Positions 1-13,294 of a DNA stretch of 64,000 nt are shown here, piece by piece. Position 1 is the first letter of the stretch; each line of letters starts with the position of its first letter. The position numbers and the translations under genes are program-made. Source of the DNA: Corynebacterium guangdongense (GTDB lineage: Bacteria > Actinomycetota > Actinomycetes > Mycobacteriales > Mycobacteriaceae); the NCBI RefSeq assembly GCF_030408915.1, contig NZ_CP047654.1, positions 1,488,001-1,552,000 on the forward strand. Direction: 5' to 3'. The notes under the pieces are model-generated. The model made no database searches, had not been told where the DNA came from, and saw only the letters and a program-made list of their open reading frames with translations.

Positions 1-363
1 CAGGGTGCCGTAGGTCAGCTCGGTGGCGAAGGCCGCGTCCCGACCGTCGAGGTTGCGGGCGGTCAGCAGACGCGGCAGTGTGAGGTTGGCGTAGGCGCCC
101 TCCCCGGAGACGCGACGGAGCACTTCGTAGGCGACCTGCCGGGGCGTGTCGACGCCGGTGTCCCGGACGAAGACCCGGTCGTTGCGATGCGGGCGGTCGA
201 CACGGCGCTGCTGTTGCTTGCCGCCACGGCGCTGCTGGCCGGACGGCTTTCTGCCCGGGCGGGTGCCGGAGCGCTCCTCCCCGCCGCCCTGCTTTCCGGG
301 GGCCGCGTCCCGACGCTCCGGTCGGTCGCCGCCAGTGCTGCGGGAACGGAATCCGCCACTCAT
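1..363 (-). CDS. rsmB: RsmB/Sun, 16S rRNA m5C967 methyltransferase (N-terminal part, cut by window edge)
   Basis: The first 121 codons are present; the rest lies beyond base 1. The first ~60 residues are a low-complexity Arg/Gly/Gln-rich tail ([26 protein letters not shown]). After that comes the NusB-like RNA-binding domain typical of Rsm[21 protein letters not shown], then an [26 protein letters not shown] stretch. The SAM-dependent methyltransferase domain is outside the window. The start ATG overlaps the fmt stop as ATGA, so the genes are translationally coupled at the end of priA-def-fmt-rsmB. Family knowledge: RsmB methylates C967 of 16S rRNA. The basic N-terminal tail is an actinobacterial feature and probably binds RNA (inference). 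Confidence 0.88.
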   Translation of the reverse strand, partial: MSGGFRSRSTGGDRPERRDAAPGKQGGGEERSGTRPGRKPSGQQRRGGKQQQRRVDRPHRNDRVFVRDTGVDTPRQVAYEVLRRVSGEGAYANLTLPRLLTARNLDGRDAAFATELTYGTL

Positions 364-1295
364 GCCATCACCAGTCCTTCGGTCTCAGCCAGGCCACGCG
401 CCCAGTCGGCGGCGGCCATCATCTTCTTGCCGGGCGCCTGGATGGCGCCCAGTGCCACGTCGCCGGAACCGGTGCCGACGCGGACTTCGTTCTTGGACAC
501 CGCGACTTCACCCGGCGCCAGTTCCCGGTCCCCGGTCACGGTGACGGGGCCGACCTTGAAGCGCTCCTCCCCGATCATCGTCCACGCGCCCGGGCCCGGG
601 GTGTGGGCGCGGATGTGGCGGTCGACGGTGCCGGCGTCCTCCTGCCAATCGATGCGCGCCTGCTCTGTGGTGATCTTATGGGCGTAGGTGGCCTGCCCCT
701 CCTGCGGGCGCGGGGCCGCGGTGCCCTCCGCCAGAGCGTCCATGGTCTCGACCAGCAGGTCGGCCCCGGAATAGGCCAGGCGGGTGAGCAGGTCGTCGGC
801 GGTGTCGGTGTCCAGGATCTCCTTGGTCAGCGTCCCCAGGACATCACCGGTATCGAGTCCCTCGTCGATGCGGAAGGTCGTCGCCCCGGTGAGGCGGTCG
901 CCGTGGTAGATCGCGGCCTGCACCGGGGCCGCGCCGCGCCACGCGGGCAGCAGCGAGAAGTGCAGGTTGACCCAGCCGTGCCGCGGAAGGTCGAGCAGGT
1001 CCTCAGGGATGAGGTTGCCGTAGGCGACGACCGGGACGGCGTCCGGGGCCAGTTCGGCCAGGCGGGCGCGGACGGCGTCACCGTCCGCCGTGCCTGCCTT
1101 GAGCGTGGCCGGGGTGAGCACCTCGATGCCGTGCTCCTGGGCGAGCGCCGACACCGGCGAGGGATGCAGGGTGCGGCCGCGGCCGCGGCGGGCGTCCGGG
1201 CGGGTGAGCACCGCGACGATCTCATGGTCGCTGGCGAGAAGTCTCTTCAGCGCCACGACGGCGGGTTCCGGGGTTCCGGCGAAAATCAGGCGCAC
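360..1295 (-). CDS. fmt: Methionyl-tRNA formyltransferase
   Basis: 311 aa, the normal family length. It transfers a formyl group from 10-formyl-THF to Met-tRNAfMet for translation initiation. The N-terminal formyltransferase fold starts [13 protein letters not shown] and carries the signature [16 protein letters not shown]110, H112 and D148 match the catalytic Asn/His/Asp of the E. coli enzyme. The C-terminal ~100 residues form the OB-like tRNA-binding domain. It lies 25 bp downstream of def, which encodes the enzyme that removes the formyl group, and overlaps rsmB by 4 bp. Start ATG 1295 agrees with the family N-terminus. Confidence 0.97.
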   Translation of the reverse strand: MRLIFAGTPEPAVVALKRLLASDHEIVAVLTRPDARRGRGRTLHPSPVSALAQEHGIEVLTPATLKAGTADGDAVRARLAELAPDAVPVVAYGNLIPEDLLDLPRHGWVNLHFSLLPAWRGAAPVQAAIYHGDRLTGATTFRIDEGLDTGDVLGTLTKEILDTDTADDLLTRLAYSGADLLVETMDALAEGTAAPRPQEGQATYAHKITTEQARIDWQEDAGTVDRHIRAHTPGPGAWTMIGEERFKVGPVTVTGDRELAPGEVAVSKNEVRVGTGSGDVALGAIQAPGKKMMAAADWARGLAETEGLVMA

Positions 1296-1320
1296 GTTCG
1301 GCGGTCCTTTCTGTCAGGGG

Positions 1321-1836
1321 TCAGGAGTTGAACCAGTCGGAGGCGCGTACCTCGGACATGGCCTGCTTGTACTGCTCGACGTCGAGCTTCGACAGGTACA
1401 TCACGCCGTCGAGGTGGTCGGCCTCATGCTGGATGCAGCGGGCCAGCAGCCCTGAGGCCAGCATGCTGACGGGGCGGTTGGCCACGTCGCGGCCCTGCAT
1501 GAGGACCGTCTGATGGCGCTCCACGTCGAAGGAGAGGTCCGGCACGGACAGACAGCCCTCGTTGCCGAGCTGCCGCTGATCGCCGACGGCGACCCAGGTC
1601 GGGTTGATGACGTGGCCACGCAACCCGCCCTCGACCATCGACGTGTCGTAGACGAACACACGCTGCAGCACGCCGACCTGGTTGGCGGCCAGCCCCACGC
1701 CGCCGGCGTCGTCCATGGTGTCGAGCATGTCGTCTACCAGGCGGCGGAGCTTGTCGTCGAAACGGTCGAGGGCCACGGGCGAGGCCACCGAATTCAGGAC
1801 CGGGTCGCCGAGCAGGCGAATGGGGCGAATCGTCAT
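1321..1836 (-). CDS. def: Peptide deformylase
   Basis: 171 aa. It removes N-formyl from nascent proteins using a metal (Fe2+ or Zn2+). All three PDF motifs are intact: GVGLAANQVG (46-55), EGCLS (93-97, metal-ligand Cys95) and HEADH (137-141, two His ligands and catalytic Glu138). The start was set at ATG 1836 (MTIRPIRLLGDP), the usual N-terminus. An in-frame ATG three codons upstream (1845) is an alternative. It sits between priA and fmt in one minus-strand operon, the standard actinobacterial arrangement. Confidence 0.97.
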   Translation of the reverse strand: MTIRPIRLLGDPVLNSVASPVALDRFDDKLRRLVDDMLDTMDDAGGVGLAANQVGVLQRVFVYDTSMVEGGLRGHVINPTWVAVGDQRQLGNEGCLSVPDLSFDVERHQTVLMQGRDVANRPVSMLASGLLARCIQHEADHLDGVMYLSKLDVEQYKQAMSEVRASDWFNS

Positions 1837-1882
1837 GCGCACCATCCTACGGGGCCGGTCAAAACCGGCCGCGGCGGCTCCG

Positions 1883-3922
1883 TCAGCCGACCTGGACCGG
1901 ATCGACTTGAATGCGCAGGGGCAGTTCGTCCTTGTGCGCGCTGCGGGCGACGGCGGCCTCCCGCAGCGCCCGGCCGAGTTCCGAGCGCGGCCCCAGCGGC
2001 GTGCGGATGAGCAGGCGCTGCGGCGGCCCGAAGGTGTTCTCGTCGTACTCGCCGGGCAGGTGGAGATGCTCCGGCAGCGGGACCGGCCCAAGGTACTCGC
2101 CACCCGTCGGCAACTCGATGAGCTCGCGCATGCGCTCCAGGCTCGTCGACGGCCCGTCGATCGCCGCCATGTGCACCGTCGGGGGGAACCCGACCTCAGC
2201 CCGCGCGTGGAGTTCACGCTGCGCGGCCCCGACGACGTCCCAGCGGATGAAGGACTGCACGATCTCCAGGCCGGCGTCGGCGGTGACGATGACCTCTCCC
2301 CCGTTGAGGCCGGATTCCACCATGGTGGCGACGGCCGTCCACTTGGCCAGGGTGTCCTCCGCCGCGCGCAAATCCTGCCGACCCAGCAGCGCCCACGTGT
2401 CCAGCAGCAGCGCCGCCCCGTAGCGGGAACCGTCACTGATCCGGGGTTCCGCGCCCGGGGTGGCGACCACCAGGGCCGGTCCGGGCGGGATCTCGTCGAG
2501 GATCCGGTTGCCGCCGGAGGCCATCACCCGGGTCTGGGTGAATGCCCGCCCCAGCTCCTCCGCGGTGCGCCCCGCGCCGAGGACGACCGCGCGCAAGGCG
2601 GTGGAGCCGCACTCCCCGCAACGGAAGTGGGTCTCCGGCCGCCCGCACCACCGGCACGTCGGCACCGCGGCCGAACCTCCGTCCGGAAGACCGAGCGGCC
2701 CGTTGCAGGCGCGGCACCGCGCGGGATGGCGGCAGGTGCCGCACGACAGGGTCGGCACGTAACCCTTGCGCGGCACCTGCACCAGCACCGGGCGGGCGAG
2801 GTCGAGGGCGCGACGGGCGGCGTCGAAGGCGATCTTGGGCAGGCGCGCCTGCCCCGCGCGCGGATCGCGCATCATCTCGAAGTCGCTGTCGGCTGAGGCG
2901 CGGATGAGCGGAGAGCGGGCACGGAGGGTGCTGCGGGAGGCGACGAGATCATGGGCCCAGCCGGAGTTGACCATCAGCTGCGCCTCCGCCGTGCGGGAGT
3001 GGCCCGCCAGGATCAGCGAGGCCCCCTCGATCGTCGAGCGGGTGGTCAGGACCTCGCGGGCGTGGTGATAGGGCGCGCGCGGGTCGGCGAGGTTATCGTC
3101 TCCGTCGTGGAGGATGACCGCGAGCCGGAGCTTGTCGACGGGCGCGAAGGCCGCGCTCCTGGTCCCGATCACCAGGCGACCCTGGCCATGGAGGACCGAG
3201 AGGAAACGGCGGTACCGGGCCTGCGGCCCCTGCGAGGCGGTGAGCACGGTGATCTGCTTGGCGGAAACCAGCTTCCGACAGGCCGCCTCCAGGTGGTCGA
3301 CGTCGCGCTGATCCGGGACGACGAGGAGCGCGCCGTAACCGTCGAGCACGACCTTCACCGCCAGTGCGGCCAGCGCGTCCGCCCAGCGCTCGCCGGGCGC
3401 GATCTGCCAGGCTGCACGGGCGGTGGTGCCCGCCAGCACCGCGTCAACGAAGGACTGCCCGAACTCGTAGGACGCCCACGCCGAAAGATCGGGTTCGCTC
3501 GTCTCCCCCAGTTCCTCCCAGGGCGTGCGCGTATCGGAGTCCTCCGCACCGGCGTGGCGGGCAGGGATAGCCGCGCGGATGAGATCCGAGCGGGTGGCTC
3601 CGTAGCGGTTGGCCAGTTGCTCGACCAGCGTCGAGATTCGCTCCGGGTAGACCACCTCCTCGCTGATCACCCGGTCGAGGTAGCTTAGTCGGCCGCCGTG
3701 GTCCGTGGTGGAACGGCGCTCGAGGAGGACGGCGTCGACGAGCCTGCCCGAGAAGCGGATCCGCACCTTCGTGCCGGGGCGGGCCGCCTCGTCCTGCTCC
3801 GCCTTGACCAGGTAGTCGAAGGAGCGATCCAGGTGCGGCAGGCCCAGCAGGGGAAGCACCCGCGCCACCGGCCGTGAGGCGGCGGAGAGCGGGGTGCTGG
3901 GGTCCCTGGGTTCAGTGGCCAT
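1883..3922 (-). CDS. priA: PriA-like primosomal protein N' without helicase motifs
   Basis: 679 aa. It belongs to the PriA replication-restart family. The N-terminal 3'-DNA-end-binding domain (about 15-110) and the Cys-rich zinc region are present, with CGTCRHPARCRAC, CRWCGRP and CGECGS around 395-445. The ATPase core is degenerate. Where active PriA has a G-x4-GKT Walker A, this protein reads VKVVLDGYGALLVVPDQRD, and in place of the DEEH box it has VILHDGDDNL. This loss is known for actinobacterial PriA, annotated as a probable replication-restart protein. Unwinding activity is therefore unlikely; a structural or primosome-loading role is inferred. First gene of priA-def-fmt-rsmB. Confidence 0.93.
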   Translation of the reverse strand: MATEPRDPSTPLSAASRPVARVLPLLGLPHLDRSFDYLVKAEQDEAARPGTKVRIRFSGRLVDAVLLERRSTTDHGGRLSYLDRVISEEVVYPERISTLVEQLANRYGATRSDLIRAAIPARHAGAEDSDTRTPWEELGETSEPDLSAWASYEFGQSFVDAVLAGTTARAAWQIAPGERWADALAALAVKVVLDGYGALLVVPDQRDVDHLEAACRKLVSAKQITVLTASQGPQARYRRFLSVLHGQGRLVIGTRSAAFAPVDKLRLAVILHDGDDNLADPRAPYHHAREVLTTRSTIEGASLILAGHSRTAEAQLMVNSGWAHDLVASRSTLRARSPLIRASADSDFEMMRDPRAGQARLPKIAFDAARRALDLARPVLVQVPRKGYVPTLSCGTCRHPARCRACNGPLGLPDGGSAAVPTCRWCGRPETHFRCGECGSTALRAVVLGAGRTAEELGRAFTQTRVMASGGNRILDEIPPGPALVVATPGAEPRISDGSRYGAALLLDTWALLGRQDLRAAEDTLAKWTAVATMVESGLNGGEVIVTADAGLEIVQSFIRWDVVGAAQRELHARAEVGFPPTVHMAAIDGPSTSLERMRELIELPTGGEYLGPVPLPEHLHLPGEYDENTFGPPQRLLIRTPLGPRSELGRALREAAVARSAHKDELPLRIQVDPVQVG

Positions 3923-3989
3923 AGGCCCGACAGTCTAGCCGGTGGGCTCCGGCTCCCGGAGCGGGCAGGTCCGCCCGTCCGGCCAGGAC

Positions 3990-3995
3990 TATGAT
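3990..3995 (+). promoter_or_regulatory. Candidate -10 box for the DHFR-like gene
   Basis: TATGAT, about 73 bp before the start codon at 4068, in the divergent gap with priA. No convincing -35 box is visible at 16-18 bp. Corynebacterial promoters often have weak -35 boxes. Confidence 0.35.
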
Positions 3996-4067
3996 GGGGG
4001 TCACATAAGTGCGTCCGGGTGGGCCGCTGGCCCGCCCCCGGTCGCGGAAACGAGGAAGCGAGGAACC

Positions 4068-4658
4068 ATGGGCAAAGTCGCCTACGGATTCACCTGTTCG
4101 ATCGACGGCTACATCACCGGACCGGACCACGACATGAGCTGGCTCTCCGCCGCGGAGGTGGACGACGAGACGTTGACGGCGACGCTGGCAGGCGCGGTCG
4201 GGGCAATCCTGTCCGGGCGTCGTGGCTACGACGCGTGGATGAGACAGGCGGATCGCGACCCTCTCACCGCCGAGCCCTACGGCGGGGCCTGGCGGGGAAT
4301 CGAATACGTGCTCACCCACCGACCCGAGGAACTGGCGGGCGACCCCCGCGTGATCGAACTCGGCGACGCGGGTCCCGGCATCGTGCCCATCAACTGCGAC
4401 ATCCGCGAGGCGATCCGGTTGGGCAGGGAGACCGCCGGGGACAAGGACCTGCAGATCATCAGCGCGGACCTCGCTCGACAGGCCCTCGAATTCGACCTGA
4501 TCGACGAGCTCCAGGTCTTCGTGGCGCCGGTGTTCCTCGGCGACGGGACCCGGATCTTCCACGTTCCCGGTGGTCGGCGCTACGACTGGGAACTGATCGG
4601 GCCGTATGAGGGAGCCGAACGCAGCTTCGGTCGGCGCTACCGGCCCCGCCGGAACTGA
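4068..4658 (+). CDS. Dihydrofolate reductase family protein (RibD C-terminal-like)
   Basis: 196 aa from ATG 4068, preceded by a purine-rich site (GAGGAAGCGAGG). The protein has the DHFR/RibD-C fold: MGKVAYGFTCSIDGYI at the N-terminus, a Gly-rich nucleotide-binding segment (AILSGRRGYDAW, ~47-58), YVLTHRPEE, and near the C-terminus LIDELQVFVAPVFLGDGTRIF. The last motif is typical of the pyrimidine-reductase-like branch that uses NAD(P)H. The substrate cannot be told from sequence. These stand-alone proteins are rarely true folate reductases. It is divergent from priA and convergent with metK. An upstream in-frame extension to 3942 lacks a ribosome binding site and is low-complexity, so it was not used. 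Confidence 0.85.
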   Translation: MGKVAYGFTCSIDGYITGPDHDMSWLSAAEVDDETLTATLAGAVGAILSGRRGYDAWMRQADRDPLTAEPYGGAWRGIEYVLTHRPEELAGDPRVIELGDAGPGIVPINCDIREAIRLGRETAGDKDLQIISADLARQALEFDLIDELQVFVAPVFLGDGTRIFHVPGGRRYDWELIGPYEGAERSFGRRYRPRRN

Positions 4659-4733
4659 CCGCGGGGAAAGCTCGCGACGGACTCCCCGACGGCGACGGCC
4701 GTTCAGCGTCTGCGCCGGTGCCGCCGACGGGTG

Positions 4734-5957
<1,224 letters not shown>

Positions 5958-5993
5958 GGGTAAACGTCCAATCATGTTTCAATCAAAGTGCTT

Positions 5994-6028
5994 GAGATAC
6001 CCGGCCCACTTTAGACCGAGCGGTCTAA
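5994..6028 (-). promoter_or_regulatory. metK promoter with McbR-type operator
   Basis: 6011-6028 is a perfect inverted repeat, TTAGACCG-AG-CGGTCTAA. It contains TAGAC-CGAGCG-GTCTA, an exact match to the published corynebacterial McbR consensus TAGAC-N6-GTCTA. It overlaps the stop codon of coaBC (6025-6027). A candidate -10 (TATCTC on the minus strand, 5994-5999) lies 11 bp towards metK, so the operator covers the expected -35 region, as a repressor site would. Confidence 0.75.
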
Positions 6029-7296
6029 TTCGGCAACGATCGGGTCCGGTGAGCGTCCACCGCCGCCAGGATCTGGGCCGCCACGTCGAGCTTCGTGCCG
6101 TCCCGCACCTCGGCGACGGTGCCGTCCGCCGACAGCAGCCACCCGCGGTTGCGCAGCTTTCCGAACACCGCGTCGCCGGAGACGTCGTTGGCCATCAGCA
6201 GATCGCAGCCCTTGCGCGCCAGTTTCGCCTTGGCGTACTCCAGCGCGCTCGTGCGCTCGTCACCGGTTTCGGCGGCGAAGCCGACGATGGTGGTGGCCCG
6301 TTGGAGCTCACCGTCACGACGCGACTGCACCAGCCCCGCGAGGATGTCCGGGTTCTCGATCATCTCGATACTCGTGAGTCCGGCCGCCGACTCGCTGCCC
6401 TTCTTCATCTTCGTGGCCGCGGCGGTCTGGGGCCGGAAATCGGCCACGGCGGCGGCCATGATGATCACGTCGGCCCCGGCAGCCCGGTCGTCCATGGCCT
6501 CCTTCATTTCCCCGGTGCTGCGGACCCTGATGACCTTGGCGCCGGGCGGAGTCGGCAGTTGCGCCGTGTCCCCGGCCACGAGAGTCACCGACGCCCCGCG
6601 CTGGGCGGCGATCTCCGCCAGGGCGAATCCCTGGCGGCCGGAGGAACGATTGCCGATGAAGCGCACCGGGTCAATGGGCTCCTGGGTGCCGCCGGCGCTG
6701 ATGAGGACGTTGAGGCCCGCCCAGCTGTGCGGGACGGTGAACCCGGCGGCCAGGGTGCGGGCCAGGTCGGCGATCTGCTCCGGTTCCGGCAGCCGCCCGG
6801 GGCCGGTGTCCTTGCCGGTGAGCCGGCCGTGAGCGGGCTCCATGACCGTGTAGCCGTAGCCGCGAAGGATCTCGACGTTGCGCCGGGTTGCGGGGTTGAA
6901 CCACATTTCGGTGTGCATCGCCGGGACGATGAGCACCGGGCACGTCGCCACCAGAACCGAGGCGGTGAGCAGGTCGTCGGCGCGGCCGCCGGCCAGGCGA
7001 GCCAGGAGGTCGGCGGTCGCCGGGGCGATGACGATGAGGTCGGCCTCCTGTCCCAGCCGGACGTGCTGGACCTCGTCGACGGCGTCGAAGACGGTGGTGG
7101 AGACCGGGTGGCCGGACAGGGCCTCGAAGGTGGCCGCACCGACGAACTTCAGCGCGCTCTCGGTCGGGATGACCCGGACGTCGTCACCCGCCTCCTTGAG
7201 GTCGCGCACGACGTGGCACGCCTTGTACGCGGCGATGCCGCCGCCCACCCCCAGCACGATGCGGTGCCCCTGCTTCTGCCCGGATTCATCCTGCAC
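6025..7296 (-). CDS. coaBC: Bifunctional phosphopantothenoylcysteine decarboxylase / phosphopantothenate-cysteine ligase
   Basis: About 423 aa. It performs two steps of coenzyme A synthesis. The N-terminal FMN-dependent CoaC half has GVGGGIAAYKA, the His-containing VIVPAMHTEMW region and the flavin/substrate loop around ATADLLARLAGG. The C-terminal CoaB half has ISAGGTQEPIDPVRFIGNRSSGRQG and MAAAVADFRP, the CTP-dependent ligase signatures. The start is uncertain. GTG 7296 has an upstream GGAAGGGG and gives a typical length; ATG 7356 and ATG 7383 are in frame. It is transcribed separately from rpoZ because a terminator lies at 7438-7472. A minus-strand TAGACT (7388-7393) is a candidate -10. 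Confidence 0.92.
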   Translation of the reverse strand: MQDESGQKQGHRIVLGVGGGIAAYKACHVVRDLKEAGDDVRVIPTESALKFVGAATFEALSGHPVSTTVFDAVDEVQHVRLGQEADLIVIAPATADLLARLAGGRADDLLTASVLVATCPVLIVPAMHTEMWFNPATRRNVEILRGYGYTVMEPAHGRLTGKDTGPGRLPEPEQIADLARTLAAGFTVPHSWAGLNVLISAGGTQEPIDPVRFIGNRSSGRQGFALAEIAAQRGASVTLVAGDTAQLPTPPGAKVIRVRSTGEMKEAMDDRAAGADVIIMAAAVADFRPQTAAATKMKKGSESAAGLTSIEMIENPDILAGLVQSRRDGELQRATTIVGFAAETGDERTSALEYAKAKLARKGCDLLMANDVSGDAVFGKLRNRGWLLSADGTVAEVRDGTKLDVAAQILAAVDAHRTRSLPN

Positions 7297-7437
7297 GATG
7301 ATTTCGTCCCCTTCCGCCAACGGCCTGTGGTCTCGGGTCCCGGCCCCGGGCGTCATGCCGGGGCGGGTCCGCTGATCGATCATCACGAGTCTAACGAGGA
7401 GCGCCGACACGGGCCCGGATGCACCTGGCCACCACGA

Positions 7438-7472
7438 CGAAAAATCCCCGCCACCTATCCAGGTGTCGGGGA
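7438..7472 (-). terminator. Intrinsic terminator after rpoZ
   Basis: On the minus strand TCCCCG-A-CACCT, loop GGAT, AGGTG-G-CGGGGA forms an 11-bp stem with one internal mismatch, followed at once by five T residues (7440-7444). This is a textbook Rho-independent terminator. It closes the mihF-gmk-rpoZ unit before coaBC. Confidence 0.9.
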
Positions 7473-7511
7473 CCGCGAGCTCGGGGCCCGCGTCGCGGGC
7501 GCAGCAAAGAC

Positions 7512-7808
7512 CTACTGGCCTTCCTCGTGCTCGAGCAGGCCGGCCTCGATCTCGCGGAGCGCGATCGACAGCGGCTTCTCACCCGGCTGCGGAGTCACCA
7601 GCGGACCGACGAACTCGAAAACGCCCTCGTCGTGCTGCTGGTAGTAGCTGTTGATCTGACGTGCGCGCTTGGCAGCGAAGATCGCCAGAGCGTACTTGGA
7701 GGAGACAGTCTCCAGCAGGCGGTCGATGGCCGGGGAGGTGATGCCCTCCGGCGTGTCGTACACGGCCTCGATCTGGGTCGTCTCGTTGCTCTCGTTGCTC
7801 ACGTTCAC
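7512..7808 (-). CDS. rpoZ: RNA polymerase omega subunit
   Basis: 98 aa. It is a small accessory subunit that helps fold the beta' subunit in RNA polymerase. The omega core is clear: [32 protein letters not shown], then [14 protein letters not shown] at the C-terminus. Starts are GTG 7808 or GTG 7802, both behind AGGACAAGG, so the choice is open. The order mihF-gmk-rpoZ is conserved in actinobacteria. Confidence 0.96.
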   Translation of the reverse strand: MNVSNESNETTQIEAVYDTPEGITSPAIDRLLETVSSKYALAIFAAKRARQINSYYQQHDEGVFEFVGPLVTPQPGEKPLSIALREIEAGLLEHEEGQ

Positions 7809-7910
7809 CTTGTCCTAGAGGTACTGGAGATTGAAGTTGTTGTTGCGCCCGGGCGCATCCCCACGCATGCCGGGCGAAGTCTGCGCCGGATCGGGCTGCC
7901 GGAATACGGC

Positions 7911-7938
7911 GGCGCACCGCCCTTGCGGGAAGTGCGCC
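7911..7938. other. GC-rich hairpin between gmk and rpoZ
   Basis: GGCGCAC (7911-7917) pairs with GTGCGCC (7932-7938), with additional CCC/GGG pairing inside. There is no T-run on either strand. It could be an mRNA-stabilising or processing structure in the 146-bp gap between gmk and rpoZ. Confidence 0.4.
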
Positions 7939-7954
7939 TACCACAAAGTCCGGG

Positions 7955-8530
7955 TCAGTTGCGTTTCCGCAGAATATCACTGATTCCAGCGACAGCCGAA
8001 TCCAGATCATCGTTGATGATGACGTAGTCAAACTCGTCCTGGTGGTCCAGTTCTTCTCGTGCGGTCGCCAGGCGACGGTCTATGACCTCCTGGGTTTCGG
8101 TCTGGCGCCCGGTGAGGCGGTCGACCAGAACATCCCAGGACGGGGGCGCGAGAAACACCAGCTGAGCCTCCGGCATCAGCTTCTTGACGTTGCGCGCACC
8201 CACGAGGTCAACCTCCACCAGCACCGGGCGTCCACTGGCCAGCGCGTCACGCACTGGTCCGGCGGGGGTGCCGGAACGCTGGAGGCCGCCGTGGATGTCA
8301 GCCCACTCGAGCATCTCCCCCGCGTCGATGCGTTCCTGGAACGCATCCGGGGTGACGAAGAAGTAATCCTCGCCCTCGACTTCACCGGGACGGGGAGCCC
8401 GGGTGGTCATTGAGACGCTGAAATAAAGGTGGTCGACTTCGTCGCGCAGGCGGTGCACGACCGTCGACTTGCCAACGGCGGAAGGACCGGCCAGCACGAC
8501 GAGGCAACCACGCGGGTTCTCGTCGGCCAT
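7955..8530 (-). CDS. gmk: Guanylate kinase
   Basis: 191 aa. It phosphorylates GMP to GDP with ATP. Walker [10 protein letters not shown] is at 15-23, followed by the GMP-binding region [21 protein letters not shown] and a lid containing [16 protein letters not shown]. The start ATG 8530 lies 4 bp after the mihF stop, which indicates co-transcription and coupled translation with mihF. No anomalies. Confidence 0.96.
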   Translation of the reverse strand: MADENPRGCLVVLAGPSAVGKSTVVHRLRDEVDHLYFSVSMTTRAPRPGEVEGEDYFFVTPDAFQERIDAGEMLEWADIHGGLQRSGTPAGPVRDALASGRPVLVEVDLVGARNVKKLMPEAQLVFLAPPSWDVLVDRLTGRQTETQEVIDRRLATAREELDHQDEFDYVIINDDLDSAVAGISDILRKRN

Positions 8531-8534
8531 GTTC

Positions 8535-8858
8535 CTAGTCCTCGGAGAAGCCGAAGCGCTCGAGGAGGGCGCGACGCTGACGCTCGCCCAGGCCGCGAAG
8601 ACGGCGGGTCTGGGCGATCTCCAGCTCCTCCATGATCTCGCGAGCCTTGACCTTGCCGACCTTCGGCAGAGCCTCGAGGATGGCGGAAACCTTGGTCTTG
8701 CCGATAATTTCGTCGGTCTCTGCCTTCTCGAGCACCTCCTTGAGGGTGGTGCCGCCGCGCTTGAGCTCAGCCTTGAGCTCGGCGCGGACCTTACGTGCCT
8801 CTGCGGCCTTGGCGAGGGCAGCCTTGCGCTGCTCATCAGTCAGCTGTGGAAGGGCCAC
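8535..8858 (-). CDS. mihF: Actinobacterial integration host factor MihF
   Basis: 107 aa. It is a small basic DNA-binding protein of the mycobacterial IHF family, unrelated to E. coli IHF, which shapes the nucleoid and supports phage integration. Visible features are the Lys/Ala/Glu-rich helical N-terminus ([19 protein letters not shown]) and the helix-two-turn-helix core [25 protein letters not shown], then [18 protein letters not shown]. Start GTG 8858 has a strong CGGAGGAA. The promoter is at 8902-8930. Confidence 0.95.
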   Translation of the reverse strand: MALPQLTDEQRKAALAKAAEARKVRAELKAELKRGGTTLKEVLEKAETDEIIGKTKVSAILEALPKVGKVKAREIMEELEIAQTRRLRGLGERQRRALLERFGFSED

Positions 8859-8901
8859 GGGGTTCCTCCGATTCGTTGTGGGATAAGAGTCGTACTGGAT
8901 C

Positions 8902-8930
8902 AGGCTAATTCGCCTAAACCTTCAGGTCAA
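8902..8930 (-). promoter_or_regulatory. Promoter of mihF-gmk-rpoZ
   Basis: On the minus strand TTGACC (8925-8930), a 17-bp spacer and TAGCCT (8902-8907), an excellent match to the corynebacterial sigma-A pattern. The predicted transcript starts about 40 nt before the mihF GTG. Confidence 0.65.
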
Positions 8931-9068
8931 CGCGGATATTGAAGCCACATTGGCTCTGACTCCGGGCAAGTTTAGCACCGGACCGCGTGATCCCCCATCG
9001 AAGTGCCGGAGTTTTGGCACGTCACGGGGTCACGAGTTCCAAAGTACCAGGTCGCGCCTTTGGGAGGA

Positions 9069-9913
9069 TCATCGCCCAACCGGATAGTCTCCGGCCGCCC
9101 CGATCGCCGCCCGACGCAGGTCCGCAATGTCAGGACCAGCGGAAAGGACTGAGCGGGACACGTTCGGGATGCCCAACGCCGACCCGGCGATACGATCGAC
9201 GTCCGCGCGGGTGGCGCCCTGCGCGCCGACGCCCGGCATCAGCACCGGGCCGCCGAGGCCGTCGAGCTCCGGTGGCGCCGCCAGGGTCGCGCCGACGACG
9301 ACGCCGATGTTGCCGACGGATCCGGCCACGCCCTGAGCGCGGGCCGCCGCGTTGAGCGCGGCGCAGGCGTCGACGACGTGCTGGGCGACGCTGCGCCCCT
9401 TCGCGTCGGCGTGGGCCTGCAGCTCGACCGCCTCCGGGTTGGAGGTCGCGGCGAGCACGAACACACCCGCCCCGGTCGAGGCCGCGTAGTCGAAGACCGG
9501 CTGCAGCGCGCCGACGCCGAGGTACGGGCTCACCGTCACGGCGTCCGTGCTCAGCGGGGACCGCTCCCCCAGCCAGGCGTCGGCGTAACCGGCCATGGTG
9601 GAACCGATGTCGCCGCGCTTGGCGTCGGCGACGACGAGGGTCCCCGACTCCCGCAGGTCGGCCAGCGCCCGCTCGAGCACCGCAAAGCCCGCGGAACCGA
9701 AGCGTTCGAAGAAGGCCACCTGGGGCTTGACCAGGGCGACTTGGCCGGCGAAGGCCTCGACGCAGCGGGAGGTGAACTCCGTGAGCCCGGCGACGTCGTC
9801 GTCGAGCCCCCAGGCCTGCAACAGGCTGGCGTGCGGGTCGATGCCCACGCACAACCGGCCGTGCCGCTCACTGGCCGCGAGCAGCCGCTCGCCGAAACCG
9901 GTGCCCGCGCCCA

Positions 9914-9914
<1 letters not shown>
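9069..9914 (-). CDS. pyrF: Orotidine 5'-phosphate decarboxylase (type 2)
   Basis: 281 aa, the longer type 2 form. It catalyses the last step of UMP synthesis, decarboxylation of OMP. The catalytic signature VVADAKRGDIGSTM is present, with the Lys/Asp network, plus a phosphate-binding end around VLMPGVGAQGA. The start overlaps the carB stop by one base (TAATG), showing translational coupling. It is the last gene of the pyr operon. A weak hairpin (GTGCC/GGCAC, 9003-9020) follows, but no clear terminator. Confidence 0.96.
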
Positions 9915-13261
<3,347 letters not shown>

Positions 13262-13294
13262 GGTGTTTCTCCCTGAAATCTTTCCTGGTCGGTG

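Noticed and set aside
3912..4562. Minus-strand open frame opposite the DHFR-like gene
   Set aside because: The plus-strand protein has clear family motifs; the minus-strand one has none and overlaps the priA start.
5958..6010. SAM riboswitch before metK
   Set aside because: The gap is too short and has no such fold; an operator explains control better.
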